Assembly (NCBI RefSeq): GCF_038594605.1
Contig: NZ_JBCFZM010000004.1
Span: 144,018-208,017 of the forward strand
Reading direction: 5' to 3'
Length of the DNA stretch: 64,000 bases
From: Alteriqipengyuania bathyomarina_B
Lineage (GTDB): Bacteria; Pseudomonadota; Alphaproteobacteria; Sphingomonadales; Sphingomonadaceae
In this document: piece after piece, positions 33,157 through 43,267 of the stretch
Layout of the letters: each line of letters begins with the position of its first letter
How positions within the stretch are numbered: position 1 is the first letter of the stretch
Notes under the pieces: generated by a model
Databases searched by the model: none
The model's input: only the letters and a program-made list of their open reading frames with translations
What the model was told of the DNA's origin: nothing
Translations under genes and position numbers: made by a program

Positions 33157-33666
33157 CTATGGCAGAAAAGCGCGTGCAAGCACCAATCGTTCCGGGGTCC
33201 AGTCGGGAACGGCGGCGGGGATCAGCGGTACGAGGAAGGGTTTGCCCCCATTGCGCGAAGCGCTCGGAGCAATCTCGACAATGTCGGTTGCCCCGAAATT
33301 CATGACGTTAGTTGCGGTTCCGATGGCCTCGCCATCGTCGGTGACGACCGGCAGACCGATCAGATCGGCGTGGTAGAATTCATCCGGATCGAGCGGGGGA
33401 AGCGCGGATCTGGGCACGTTCAGCGTCGTGCCGCGCAGTGCCTCTGCGGCCGTGCGATCGGCTATCCCGGCGAATCGGGCGATCGCCCCGCCCTTGTTGT
33501 CGGAACGTATCTTGGTCGCAGTCAGGGTGCCGTCGTTGAAGGACTTGTGGCCCTTCAACGTCTCGAAACCATCGCCGAACAGCTTGAGGCGAACTTCGCC
33601 CGCCACCCCATGCGCGCCGATGATGGCGGCAAGGGTGACGGGTTTGTCGGCGGCCTTGTCGGTCAC
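33157..33666 (-). CDS. rimM: Ribosome maturation factor RimM
   Basis: This 169-residue protein helps mature the 3' domain of 16S rRNA through S19. It has the N-terminal domain VTLAAIIGAHGVAGEVRLKLFGD and the PRC-like domain with DEFYHADLIGLPV. The start is a GTG at 33666; no ATG is available, and the frame closes upstream within the repeat. The palindromic repeat at 33670-33763 ends only three bases before this GTG, so the ribosome-binding region is repeat sequence. trmD normally follows, but here lies about 4.7 kb away. Confidence 0.93.
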   Translation of the reverse strand: MTDKAADKPVTLAAIIGAHGVAGEVRLKLFGDGFETLKGHKSFNDGTLTATKIRSDNKGGAIARFAGIADRTAAEALRGTTLNVPRSALPPLDPDEFYHADLIGLPVVTDDGEAIGTATNVMNFGATDIVEIAPSASRNGGKPFLVPLIPAAVPDWTPERLVLARAFLP

Positions 33667-33669
33667 GAG

Positions 33670-33763
33670 CCGCTCACCGTGAGCCTGTCGAAAGGTCGTT
33701 CTTCACTTCGGACGCTGTCCAGAGCAAGAAAGGACGGTGCTTCGACAAGCTCGGCACGAGCGG
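33670..33763. repeat. Palindromic repeat (copy 2 of 3), upstream of rimM
   Basis: The arms CCGCTCACCGTGAGCCTGTC and CTTCGACAAGCTCGGCACGA are imperfect reverse complements. The centre (TTCACTTCGGACGCTGTCC ... AGGACGGTGCTTCG) resembles that of the copy in trmD. It fills almost the whole gap between rpsP and rimM. Confidence 0.85.
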
Positions 33764-33780
33764 TTCCGACCATTGAGAGC

Positions 33781-34236
33781 TTAGCCCTCGGCCTTTTCTT
33801 CGCCAGCGTCTTCGGCGGGCGCTTCGGCTGCGGGTTCTTCAGCCTTGGCTTCTTCCTCCGCGGGAGCTTCCTGGGCAGCCTTCAGCGCTTCGGCGGCTTC
33901 GGCTTCCTTGGCGGCCTTTTCTTCGGCGCGTTCCTTGGCCTTCTCGCCCGGCTCGGCCTTGTTCGGGTTGTTGCGCGCGGCGCGCTCGCGGATGCCGGCG
34001 GCATCGAGGAAGCGGGCGACACGGTCGCTCGGCTGTGCGCCAACGCCGAGCCAGTACTTGGCGCGATCTTCGTTCAGCGTCACGCGCTTCTCGTCGTCCT
34101 TGGCGAGCAGCGGGTTGTAGGTGCCGATCTGCTCGAGATAGCGGCCATCGCGCGGATAGCGCGAGTCCGCTGCCACGATGCGGTAGTAGGGGCGCTTCTT
34201 GGCGCCGCCACGCGAAAGTCGGAGTGCAATAGCCAT
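33781..34236 (-). CDS. rpsP: 30S ribosomal protein S16 with Ala/Glu-rich tail
   Basis: This 151-residue protein has the conserved S16 core (MAIALRLSRGGAKKRPYYRIVAADSR, QIGTYNPL, WLGVGAQPSDRVARFL) in the first 80 or so residues. It is followed by a low-complexity tail of about 65 residues rich in Ala, Glu and Lys (ERAEEKAAKEAEAAEAL), which is common in alphaproteobacteria but lacking in E. coli. AAGGA precedes the ATG. It lies between ffh and rimM. Confidence 0.96.
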   Translation of the reverse strand: MAIALRLSRGGAKKRPYYRIVAADSRYPRDGRYLEQIGTYNPLLAKDDEKRVTLNEDRAKYWLGVGAQPSDRVARFLDAAGIRERAARNNPNKAEPGEKAKERAEEKAAKEAEAAEALKAAQEAPAEEEAKAEEPAAEAPAEDAGEEKAEG

Positions 34237-34273
34237 TTCGGTTCGTCCTTAGGTTTTCGTCTATCGGTTTCGG

Positions 34274-35773
34274 TTATTTCTTCGGAAGTAATTTCTGCAG
34301 GTCGGGCGGAAGCTTGCTCATGTCGACATCGCCGATGCCCTGGCCATCCATGCCGGGGATCTGCCCTCCACCGCCTTTTCCGCCTGGGCCGCCCATGCCC
34401 GGAAGGCCGCCCATGCCGCCGCCTCCGCCGAGCATTGCGGCGAGGCCCTTCATCCCGCCCATCTTCTTGATCTGCTTCATCGCGCGGGACATTTCCTGGT
34501 GCATCTTCAGCACCTTGTTGACATCCTGCACCTGCGTGCCGCTGCCCGCAGCCACGCGCTTCTTGCGCTTGGCGTTGAGCAGTGCGGGATTGGCGCGTTC
34601 CTTGGGCGTCATCGATCCCATGATCGCGTCCATATGGACCAGCACCTTGTCGTCCATGCCGCTGGCCTGCATCGCGGCCTTGGCCTTCTTCATGCCGGGC
34701 ATCATGCCCGCCAGCATGCCGAGGCCACCCATGCTCTGCATCTGCTTGAGCTGCATGCGCAGGTCGTTGAGGTCGAACTGGCCTTTGGCCATCCGCTTGG
34801 CGAGAAGCTCGGCTTCCTCGACCTTGATCGTCTCGGCGGCCTTCTCGACCAGCGACACGACATCGCCCATGCCGAGGATGCGTTCGGCAACCCGGCGCGG
34901 GTGGAAGGCTTCGAGCGCGTCGAGCTTCTCGCCAACGCCAGCAAACTTGATCGGCTTCCCGGTGACCGCACGCATCGAAAGCGCCGCACCGCCGCGCGCA
35001 TCGCCATCCATCCGGGTCAGGATCACGCCGGTCAGCGGCACTTCATCGCTGAAGCTCTGTGCGACGTTGACCGCGTCCTGACCGGTCAGGCTGTCGACCA
35101 CCAGCAGCACTTCGGTCGGCGTCGCCACCGAAGCCACCGCCTTCATCTCCGCCATCAGCGCTTCGTCGACATGCAGGCGGCCCGCGGTATCGAGCAGCAC
35201 CACATCGACATTGCGCAGCTTGGCCGATTCGAGCGCGCGCTTCGCGATCTCGACCGGCTGCTGGCCCTCGACGATCGGCAGCGTATCGACCTGCGCCTGC
35301 TCGCCCAGCACCGCCAGCTGTTCCTGCGCGGCGGGGCGATTGACGTCGAGCGAGGCCATCATGGCCTTCTTGCCGTGCTTCTCGCGGATCAACTTGCCGA
35401 GCTTGGCGGTGCTGGTCGTCTTACCCGAGCCCTGCAGGCCCACCATCATGATGACGACCGGCGGCTTGGCCTCCAGCGTCAGCGGGACATGGCCGTCCTC
35501 ACCTTCGGAGCCGCCGAGCATGGCAACCAGCTCGTCGTTGACGATCTTGACGACCTGCTGGCCGGGCGTAACCGACTTGAGGACGCTTTCGCCAACCGCC
35601 TTTTCGGTGACCTTCTCGATAAAATCGCGCGCGACGGGCAGCGCCACGTCGGCTTCGAGCAGCGCGATTCGCACTTCGCGCATCGCGTCGCGCACGTCCT
35701 GTTCGCGCAGGGCACCACGCCCGCGCAGGCGGTCGAAGGTATTGCCAAGGCGATCCGACAGTGCGTCGAACAT
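34274..35773 (-). CDS. ffh: Signal recognition particle protein Ffh
   Basis: This 499-residue GTPase binds signal sequences and 4.5S RNA and targets membrane proteins. It has the N domain (MFDALSDRLGNTFDRLRG), the G domain with GLQGSGKTTSTAKLG, DVNRPAAQEQL and DTAGRLHVDEALM, TRMDGDARGGAAL, and the Met-rich M domain (RMQLKQMQSMGGLGMLAGMM is its type of sequence). The C-terminus is Gly/Met-rich. It begins the ffh-rpsP-rimM cluster. Confidence 0.97.
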   Translation of the reverse strand: MFDALSDRLGNTFDRLRGRGALREQDVRDAMREVRIALLEADVALPVARDFIEKVTEKAVGESVLKSVTPGQQVVKIVNDELVAMLGGSEGEDGHVPLTLEAKPPVVIMMVGLQGSGKTTSTAKLGKLIREKHGKKAMMASLDVNRPAAQEQLAVLGEQAQVDTLPIVEGQQPVEIAKRALESAKLRNVDVVLLDTAGRLHVDEALMAEMKAVASVATPTEVLLVVDSLTGQDAVNVAQSFSDEVPLTGVILTRMDGDARGGAALSMRAVTGKPIKFAGVGEKLDALEAFHPRRVAERILGMGDVVSLVEKAAETIKVEEAELLAKRMAKGQFDLNDLRMQLKQMQSMGGLGMLAGMMPGMKKAKAAMQASGMDDKVLVHMDAIMGSMTPKERANPALLNAKRKKRVAAGSGTQVQDVNKVLKMHQEMSRAMKQIKKMGGMKGLAAMLGGGGGMGGLPGMGGPGGKGGGGQIPGMDGQGIGDVDMSKLPPDLQKLLPKK

Positions 35774-35911
35774 ATCTACGCGGTCACTCCATTTGCGCCG
35801 CCCGATTGCGGGAAACGCGAAAAACGCCGGCGGACGAAAACTCGTCGGCCAGCGTCGGGGCGGTGCCCCTTCTGAAACTCGAACCGGATAGCGGACTATC
35901 CTGAAAACCGG

Positions 35912-35987
<76 letters not shown>

Positions 35988-36056
35988 GGCCGGTTATGGG
36001 ACGCGCCGTTTAGAAAGCGCCGCGCCCCTTTGCAAGCGGAATATCCGCTATTGCGT

Positions 36057-36392
36057 TCAGGTTTCGTCCTTATCGTCGTCGTCACCCTTGGACTTGGCAA
36101 CGCCCAGATCGTCATCACCGCCAAGATCGACCTCGTTATCCGGCGAATCGTCGTCGTCGTCGACGTCGATATCTTCCAGATCGTCATCGGCAAGGTCGCT
36201 GTCGGCTTCCTTGTCCTTCTTCTTCTTGTCCTCTTCCTCGAACGGAATCGGCTGCTTGGACTTGAGCACGGGCTCGGGCGACCAGGTGTTCTCGCATTCG
36301 ATGCAGGTCACCGGGTCGTCGTTGCCGAGATCGTAAAAACGCGTGCCGCATTTGGGGCAGGTACGCTTGGTGCCCCATTCGGGTTTGACCAT
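36057..36392 (-). CDS. TIGR02300 family (FYDLN-type) acidic zinc-ribbon protein
   Basis: The protein has 111 residues: N-terminal KPEWGTKRTCPKCGTRFYDLGNDD with CPKC and CIEC, a two-knuckle zinc ribbon, then an acidic low-complexity tail (DLEDIDVDDDDDSPDNEV). The family is found in alphaproteobacteria and has no known role. AAGGA precedes the ATG. It is divergent from aroA, as is usual for the family. Confidence 0.92.
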   Translation of the reverse strand: MVKPEWGTKRTCPKCGTRFYDLGNDDPVTCIECENTWSPEPVLKSKQPIPFEEEDKKKKDKEADSDLADDDLEDIDVDDDDDSPDNEVDLGGDDDLGVAKSKGDDDDKDET

Positions 36393-36551
36393 GACGTGTA
36401 GGTTCCTTGTTGCGGGCGCTGCTTGCCTTGGGCGCGCCCCTGAGACTTAGGCGGAAATTCGTTGAGGGCTGACTTGGGGGCAAATCGCGCCCGAATCAAG
36501 AATGGCGCGCGCCTTGCCATGCACCAATGCCGGTGTCAAAGCCGCCCGCGC

Positions 36552-37880
36552 ATGAATGCCGAGACCGCCTCCTATCGTTTCGCCCCCTCTGGCCCCCTGC
36601 GCGGGGCGACTGCCGTACCGGGCGACAAGTCGATCAGCCACCGCTCGCTGATCCTCGGTGCATGCGCCGTGGGCGAGACGCGCATTGCCGGATTGCTCGA
36701 AGGCCAGGACGTGCTGGCTACCGCCGCGGCGATGCGCGCGATGGGCGCCGATGTCGAACGCCTCGGCGAAGGCGAATGGCGCGTGCATGGCTTGGGCATC
36801 GGCGGTTTGCTGCAACCCGAGGCCGCGATCGACTGCGGCAATAGCGGGACCTCGGCGCGCCTGCTGATGGGCCTGGTGGCGAGCCATGGGATCACCACCA
36901 GCTTCGTGGGCGATGCGAGCCTTTCCAAACGCCCGATGGGCCGCGTGATAGAACCGCTGTCACTGATGGGCGCGAGCTTCACTCCCAGCCCCGGCGGCCG
37001 CTTCCCCCTCATGCTTGAGGGCGCGCACCCGGCGGTGCCGATCAGCTACCGCCTGCCGGTGGCGAGTGCGCAGGTGAAGAGCGCGGTGCTGCTGGCGGGA
37101 TTGAACACGCCCGGCATCACCACCGTGATCGAGCCGGTACCGACGCGCGACCATTCGGAGCGGATGCTACGCGGCTTCGGTGCGCAGCTCGAGGTCGCCG
37201 AAGAAGACGGCGCGCGGGTCATCCGCCTGACCGGGCAGACCGACCTGCAACCGCAGGACATCGTCGTGCCCGGCGATCCCTCCTCCGCCGCATTCTTCAT
37301 GGTCGCCGCGACCTTGGTCGAGGGCAGCGACCTGACGATCCGCAACGTCGGCATGAACCCGACTCGCGCCGGGGTGGTCGGCGTGCTGCGCGCGATGGGC
37401 GCGAATATCGAGGAGATCGACGCGCGCGAGGTCGGCGGAGAGCCCGTCGCCGATCTGCGCGTGCGCCATGCCCCCCTGACCGGCATCGCAGTCGATCCGA
37501 CCGTCGCGCCGAGCATGATCGACGAATTTCCGGTGCTGTTCGTCGCCGCTGCTCTGGCGCAGGGCACGACGGTCACGCGCGGGCTGGAAGAACTGCGGGT
37601 CAAGGAAAGCGACCGCCTCGCCACCATGGCCGCGGCGCTGGAGGCCGTCGGTGCGCGGGTTGAGGAAAACGAGGACGGGCTCACCATCCACGGCACCGGC
37701 GGCGAGCCGCTGCGCGGCTCCGCCAATGCGCGGGTGAAGACGCATCTCGACCACCGCATCGCGATGAGCATGGCGGTGGCCGGCCTCGTCAGCCGCGACG
37801 GCGTGGAGGTCGACGACACCAGCCCTATCGCGACCAGTTTTCCGAACTTCATGCCGCTGCTGGACGAGGTGACTCGGTGA
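36552..37880 (+). CDS. aroA: 3-phosphoshikimate 1-carboxyvinyltransferase (EPSP synthase)
   Basis: This 442-residue enzyme joins shikimate 3-phosphate and phosphoenolpyruvate in the aromatic pathway. It has PGDKSISHRSLILGA, DCGNSGTSARLLMG, LPVASAQVKSAVLLAG, LRVKESDRLATMA and HLDHRIAMSMAVAG, and the length of the alphaproteobacterial type. The ATG at 36552 is the best start, though without a strong ribosome site; the frame is open 30 codons further up. The neighbours downstream, cmk and rpsA, are the common partners, but small genes and a peptidase lie between. Confidence 0.96.
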   Translation: MNAETASYRFAPSGPLRGATAVPGDKSISHRSLILGACAVGETRIAGLLEGQDVLATAAAMRAMGADVERLGEGEWRVHGLGIGGLLQPEAAIDCGNSGTSARLLMGLVASHGITTSFVGDASLSKRPMGRVIEPLSLMGASFTPSPGGRFPLMLEGAHPAVPISYRLPVASAQVKSAVLLAGLNTPGITTVIEPVPTRDHSERMLRGFGAQLEVAEEDGARVIRLTGQTDLQPQDIVVPGDPSSAAFFMVAATLVEGSDLTIRNVGMNPTRAGVVGVLRAMGANIEEIDAREVGGEPVADLRVRHAPLTGIAVDPTVAPSMIDEFPVLFVAAALAQGTTVTRGLEELRVKESDRLATMAAALEAVGARVEENEDGLTIHGTGGEPLRGSANARVKTHLDHRIAMSMAVAGLVSRDGVEVDDTSPIATSFPNFMPLLDEVTR

Positions 37881-37908
37881 GGCGATCGCAGCTCCCTTCC
37901 CTCTCCCC

Positions 37909-38060
37909 GTGCGGGGAGAGGATAGCGCAGATTGCTCCGTCAGGAGCTAGCGAAGCTTGGAGAGGGGCGTTCGAGCCGGCTCGCAGGCACGCCCTTCTCC
38001 AACTCCGGCTAGGCGCTGTGCGCGCCAAGCCTACGTACCGTCTCCCCGCACAGGGAGAGG
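37909..38060. repeat. Long imperfect palindrome downstream of aroA
   Basis: The left arm begins CTCTCCCCGTGCGGGGAGAG and the right arm ends TCTCCCCGCACAGGGAGAGG; each also holds an internal GTGCGGGG-type hairpin. Arm-to-arm pairing extends inward with AAGCTTGG and CCAAGCCT and with AGGGGCG and CGCCCTT. The element spans about 150 bases and fills the gap between aroA and the next gene. Confidence 0.8.
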
Positions 38061-38066
38061 CATAGG

Positions 38067-38339
38067 GTGGCAATGGACATCTACTCGCTCGTCGGTTTCG
38101 TCGGGATGACCTGCATTATCGGGGCCTATTTCTATCTCACCGCCAGCAAGGCACCGAACCCGTTCATCCTGCACGGCACCAATCTGGCGGGCGCGGCGCT
38201 GCTGACCGTCAGCCTGCTGGTGCACACCAACTGGCCCAGCCTCGTTCTCGAAGGCTTCTGGGCGGCCATCGCAATCTGGGGACTCGCCAAGGCGATCCGC
38301 ACTCGAAACGCTATATCCCCGGACGAGCCGCAGCCGTGA
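38067..38339 (+). CDS. CBU_0592 family small membrane protein
   Basis: This 90-residue protein has three hydrophobic segments (DIYSLVGFVGMTCIIGAYFYL, LAGAALLTVSLLV, LVLEGFWAAIAIWGLAKAI), matching the small CBU_0592 membrane family of unknown role. The GTG at 38067 with GGAGAGG upstream and the ATG at 38073 with AGGG upstream are both plausible starts. The stop overlaps the next gene by four bases. Confidence 0.75.
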   Translation: MAMDIYSLVGFVGMTCIIGAYFYLTASKAPNPFILHGTNLAGAALLTVSLLVHTNWPSLVLEGFWAAIAIWGLAKAIRTRNAISPDEPQP

Positions 38340-38554
38340 TCCGCCGACGCGTCATTGCAGCTTTGGCAATCATTGCAGTCGCAGTTGGATCGCCATTCTT
38401 CTGGCATGTCGCAAACGGCTCTCAAGTCGAGCTATATTCCATCGCGACCAATTGTCTTGTCGGAGCGATCGCATTCGCCATCCTGCATTTTCGATGGCGG
38501 ATGAAAGAAAAGCGAAGAATGAGCCCGAAGCAAGCGAGGAACACGTTTTCATGA
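38336..38554 (+). CDS. Hypothetical small membrane protein
   Basis: The protein has 72 residues, with two hydrophobic segments (VIAALAIIAVAVGSPFFW, IATNCLVGAIAFAILHF) and a basic C-terminus (RWRMKEKRRM). The GTG start overlaps the previous stop (GTGA), consistent with coupled translation. GC content is visibly lower than in the flanking genes, which hints at a different origin. I recognise no family. Confidence 0.5.
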   Translation: MIRRRVIAALAIIAVAVGSPFFWHVANGSQVELYSIATNCLVGAIAFAILHFRWRMKEKRRMSPKQARNTFS

Positions 38555-38603
38555 TTACCACCCTTCACGGGCCCACGGCTGGCGGCGAGGCCGCGCAACA
38601 GCC

Positions 38604-39608
38604 ATGATCCGCACCATCCTCGCCGCCGCCGCGCTCGCCCTGTCGGGCTGCGCCACGCTTTCCGCGCCCGAGGCAGCGCCTGCCCCCGCCACGGCTCATT
38701 CGGTGGAAGCCTACGCCGCGCCCGAGCGCGAGCTGATGGTGCCGGTCGAAGGCGGCGACGTATACGTTCGAGTCAACGGCGATCTCGACGCAGCGCCGCC
38801 GGTGGTGTTTCTCCACGGTGGCCCCGGCGGCACGCACAACGGGCTCGCATCGATGCTGGGTCTCGCGAACGAGCGCGCAGTGATCCTCTACGACCAGCTC
38901 GACAGCGGCAGGTCGGACCACCCCAACGATCCCGCCAACTGGCGCGTCGAGCGCTTCGTCGAGGAACTGGAGACGATCCGCCGGACGCTCGGTATCGAAC
39001 GCTGGCACGTGGTCGGCCACTCCTGGGGGTCGGCCATCGCGCTGGAATATGCCGCGAAGTACCCGCAGCATGTCGCCTCGACCGTGCTCGGCGGGACTTA
39101 CATCAATACCGAGCGCTGGATCGCGGATGCGAACCGCCTGCTCGAAGAGCTGCCGCAGGATGTGCAGCAGACCATCGCCGCCTGCGGAACCGACGCGCCC
39201 CCGTCGGCGCAGGAATGCACCCAGGCCACCAACGCCTTCTATGCCGAGTTCAACCGCCGCGAACCGGCCAGCGCACAACTGCGCGCCTATTCCGCGGCAA
39301 TCGGCGGCCGAGGCTTCAACCCGGTGATCTACAACGCGATGTGGGGCCCGAGCGAATTTCGCTCGAAGGGGTCGCTCAAGACCTACGACGCCGTCCCGCT
39401 GCTCGCTAAAATCGACGGTTCGCGCACGCTGTTCCTGATCGGCCAGTACGACGAGGCGCGGATCGATACGGTGGAGGAGTACGTGCGGATGACCCCGGGT
39501 GCCGAATTCGGTGTAGTGCCCGGAGCTGCGCACGGTTTCATGACCGACCGCCCGATGGAGAGCGAGGCGATCCTGCGCGCGTGGATGGCAAGGCACGACG
39601 CGCCATGA
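38604..39608 (+). CDS. S33 proline iminopeptidase-like lipoprotein
   Basis: The precursor has 334 residues with a lipobox (MIRTILAAAALALSGC). The alpha/beta hydrolase domain carries HGGPGGTHNG (oxyanion motif of prolyl aminopeptidases), YDQLDSGRSDHP, the Ser in VGHSWGSAIALEYA, the Asp in IGQYDEAR and the His in GAAHGFMTD. It should free N-terminal residues, preferably proline, from short peptides at the cell surface or in the periplasm. Its stop overlaps cmk by four bases. Confidence 0.87.
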   Translation: MIRTILAAAALALSGCATLSAPEAAPAPATAHSVEAYAAPERELMVPVEGGDVYVRVNGDLDAAPPVVFLHGGPGGTHNGLASMLGLANERAVILYDQLDSGRSDHPNDPANWRVERFVEELETIRRTLGIERWHVVGHSWGSAIALEYAAKYPQHVASTVLGGTYINTERWIADANRLLEELPQDVQQTIAACGTDAPPSAQECTQATNAFYAEFNRREPASAQLRAYSAAIGGRGFNPVIYNAMWGPSEFRSKGSLKTYDAVPLLAKIDGSRTLFLIGQYDEARIDTVEEYVRMTPGAEFGVVPGAAHGFMTDRPMESEAILRAWMARHDAP

Positions 39609-40234
39609 TTATCGCCGTCGACGGACCCACCGCCAGCGGCAAGGGCACGATTGCCAGCGCGATCGCGGCGCATTTCGGGCTGCCGCATCTCGATACCGGC
39701 CTGCTCTACCGCGCGGTCGGGCGGCAGGTGCAACTCGCCGGGGCGGACCCGGACGATGCAGGCGATGCGCTGGCGGCGGCGGATTTCCCCGACACGCTGC
39801 TGACCGATCCGGAGCTGCGCAGCGAGGCGATCGGTGGTTTTGCCAGCCGCATCTCGATTCATCCCGGGGTCCGCGCAGCACTGCTCGACCGGCAGCGCGC
39901 GTTTGCGCAAGCGGACGGCGGCGCGGTGCTCGACGGGCGGGACATCGGCACGGTCATTTGCCCCGCTGCGGACGTGAAGCTGTTCGTCACCGCCTCGCTC
40001 GATGCCCGTACCGACCGGCGTTTTGCCGAGATGCAATCGCAGGGGCGTGAGGTGACTCGCGAAGAGGTGCACGCGCAGATCGGACGGCGCGACGCGCGCG
40101 ACATGGGCCGCAAGGATGCACCGCTAAAACCGGCGCCGGATGCCTACGTGCTCGATACCACGGCGCTGGACAAGGATGCCTCGATCGCAGCGGCCATCGA
40201 AATCGTGGCGAGCGCCGTGCGGGAAACGCGCTGA
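39605..40234 (+). CDS. cmk: Cytidylate kinase
   Basis: This 209-residue enzyme phosphorylates CMP and dCMP. It has the P-loop VDGPTASGKGT at residues 5-15, GLPHLDTGLLYRAVG, VLDGRDIGTVICP and RRDARDMGRKDAPLKPAPDA. The ATG at 39605 overlaps the peptidase stop (ATGA) and is preferred over an ATG eight codons upstream. In many bacteria cmk precedes rpsA directly; here an inverted EAL gene and a 400-base leader come between. Confidence 0.95.
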   Translation: MIIAVDGPTASGKGTIASAIAAHFGLPHLDTGLLYRAVGRQVQLAGADPDDAGDALAAADFPDTLLTDPELRSEAIGGFASRISIHPGVRAALLDRQRAFAQADGGAVLDGRDIGTVICPAADVKLFVTASLDARTDRRFAEMQSQGREVTREEVHAQIGRRDARDMGRKDAPLKPAPDAYVLDTTALDKDASIAAAIEIVASAVRETR

Positions 40235-40238
40235 TCCG

Positions 40239-41003
40239 TCAGGCGGCGTCGCGCAACCTGGCCGAAGCCTCTATTTCGGGAAGAGCCCGGAATGCCGGGC
40301 GGGCGAAGTAGAAGCCTTGCAGATAGCGGATGCCCAGCAGGTGCAAGGTCTGCGCTTCTGCAAGCGTCTCGATCCCCTCGGCAATGACGGTGATGCCGAG
40401 TCGCTTCGCGATCCGCACGACACCTTCAACGATGACCCGCTTCGGCTTCGACCGGTCGATCTCGCGAACCAGTTCCATGTCGAGCTTGAGGTAGTCGGTC
40501 TGGATTCGGGACAGCAGCCCCAGTCCGGCGTGCCCCGCCCCGAAATCATCCATCGCGGTACCGAAACCCATTTGCTGGTAGGTATCGACGATCCGGCGAA
40601 CGTGATCGGCGTCGTCGATCTGCTCGTTCTCGGTCAGTTCGAAAATCAGCCGCTCGGTCGGGAAACCTACTTCGCGCGCGGTTGCCAGCGTAAGCTGGAT
40701 GCACGCGAGCGGCGAATAGACCGCATTGGGCAGGAAATTGATCGACAGCCTGGCCTGCGTTTCGAGGATGCCCGCATCCACCGCGCCCCTGATCGCGGCG
40801 ATCCGGCACCGCTGGTCGAACGCATAGCGGTTGGCATCGTTCACCCCGCCCAGCACCTCTTCTGCGCCTTCGCCATTCATGCCGCGGACGAGCGCTTCGT
40901 AAGCGAACACCTCGCCAGTCTCGCAGTCCACGATCGGCTGGAAGGCCATTGCAATCGCGAAGTCGTGCTCCGGCGCACGGCAACCTTGGCATCCGGTTTT
41001 CAT
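40239..41003 (-). CDS. EAL-domain cyclic di-GMP phosphodiesterase
   Basis: This 254-residue protein is a stand-alone EAL domain. The catalytic set looks complete: YEALVRG, LSINFLPNAV, FELTENE, MDDFGAGHAGL, LKLDMELV, AEGIET and LQGFYFARP. It should cleave cyclic di-GMP in the cytoplasm. The N-terminus carries a CQGC pair directly before the domain, which may bind metal or sense redox state. The ATG at 41003 has AAGGAG seven bases upstream; the earlier ATGs are less likely. It is inserted against the grain between cmk and rpsA. Confidence 0.9.
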   Translation of the reverse strand: MKTGCQGCRAPEHDFAIAMAFQPIVDCETGEVFAYEALVRGMNGEGAEEVLGGVNDANRYAFDQRCRIAAIRGAVDAGILETQARLSINFLPNAVYSPLACIQLTLATAREVGFPTERLIFELTENEQIDDADHVRRIVDTYQQMGFGTAMDDFGAGHAGLGLLSRIQTDYLKLDMELVREIDRSKPKRVIVEGVVRIAKRLGITVIAEGIETLAEAQTLHLLGIRYLQGFYFARPAFRALPEIEASARLRDAA

Positions 41004-41411
41004 CGCCCTCTCCTTCATCACGCGAGGATTGCAACAAAACCACTAAAACATTCTAAAAACAGATGTTTCGGATTGAGAGTACCCATCATAGTCTGACTGC
41101 GACCAAGCCAATTGCGGCATGCGGGAAAAAAACTCGTTGCCCATGATGGCCGCCGGTTCGAACCGCATGACCGCAAGGCATGACATCCGCTTTTGCTTGC
41201 ATTTTCGGGGCATCGGACGTACCTGCGCGCCCGTTCTCGCAATCTTTGGATTCGCCCATGGAATTGATGGGGACCCGCGCGTTGGCATACGGCCTTGCGT
41301 GGTAAGCGGCCCTCTTGCCCCGTTAGCCTTCGCAATAGTGCGTGGGAGACGGGTAAAGACCCCGGACAACCGGTGGCCGGTAGCAAATGTGAATTAGGAA
41401 CCTGATACCCT
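41004..41411 (+). other. Long leader between the EAL gene and rpsA
   Basis: This stretch of about 400 bases has no supported gene. The first 100 bases are AT-rich compared with the surroundings and probably hold the promoter of the EAL gene on the minus strand. The remainder is the rpsA upstream region, ending in AGGAACC before the start codon; short complementary runs (CCGGACAACCGG, GGTGGCC) could fold. A 92-codon frame at 41119-41397 does not look like protein. No known riboswitch is recognised. Confidence 0.45.
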
Positions 41412-43115
<1,704 letters not shown>

Positions 43116-43122
43116 TCCTGAA

Positions 43123-43161
43123 CCCTCCCCTCCCTTTCGGGGGAGGGGATCGAGGGGTGGG
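43123..43161. repeat. CCCTCCCC-type hairpin repeat after rpsA
   Basis: CCCTCCCCTCCCTTTCGGGG and GGAGGGGATCGAGGGGTGGG form a hairpin shortly after the rpsA stop. The same word with its tail ATCGAGGGGTGGG recurs at 63866, after accD. Confidence 0.75.
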
Positions 43162-43202
43162 TTCGAGCCCGTCTGGCTCGTTTCGCGCCACAGGCAACCG
43201 AT

Positions 43203-43236
43203 GGCCCGCCCTCCCCACCGGAGCGGCGGGCCTTTT
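43203..43236 (+). terminator. Rho-independent terminator after rpsA
   Basis: GGCCCGCC pairs with GGCGGGCC around a 14-base loop, and TTTT follows. It lies about 90 bases after the rpsA stop, beyond a hairpin repeat, and should end the rpsA transcript. Confidence 0.88.
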
Positions 43237-43267
43237 CGTATCGCGCGTGCGGGCGTAAACTGGCGGG

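Noticed and set aside
35870..35911. A small hairpin (GGATAG/CTATCC) after the tRNA as terminator
   Set aside because: The stem is short and no T run follows on the minus strand.
41119..41397. A 92-codon frame in the rpsA leader
   Set aside because: There is no ribosome site or recognisable domain, and it ends just before rpsA. Better read as leader.
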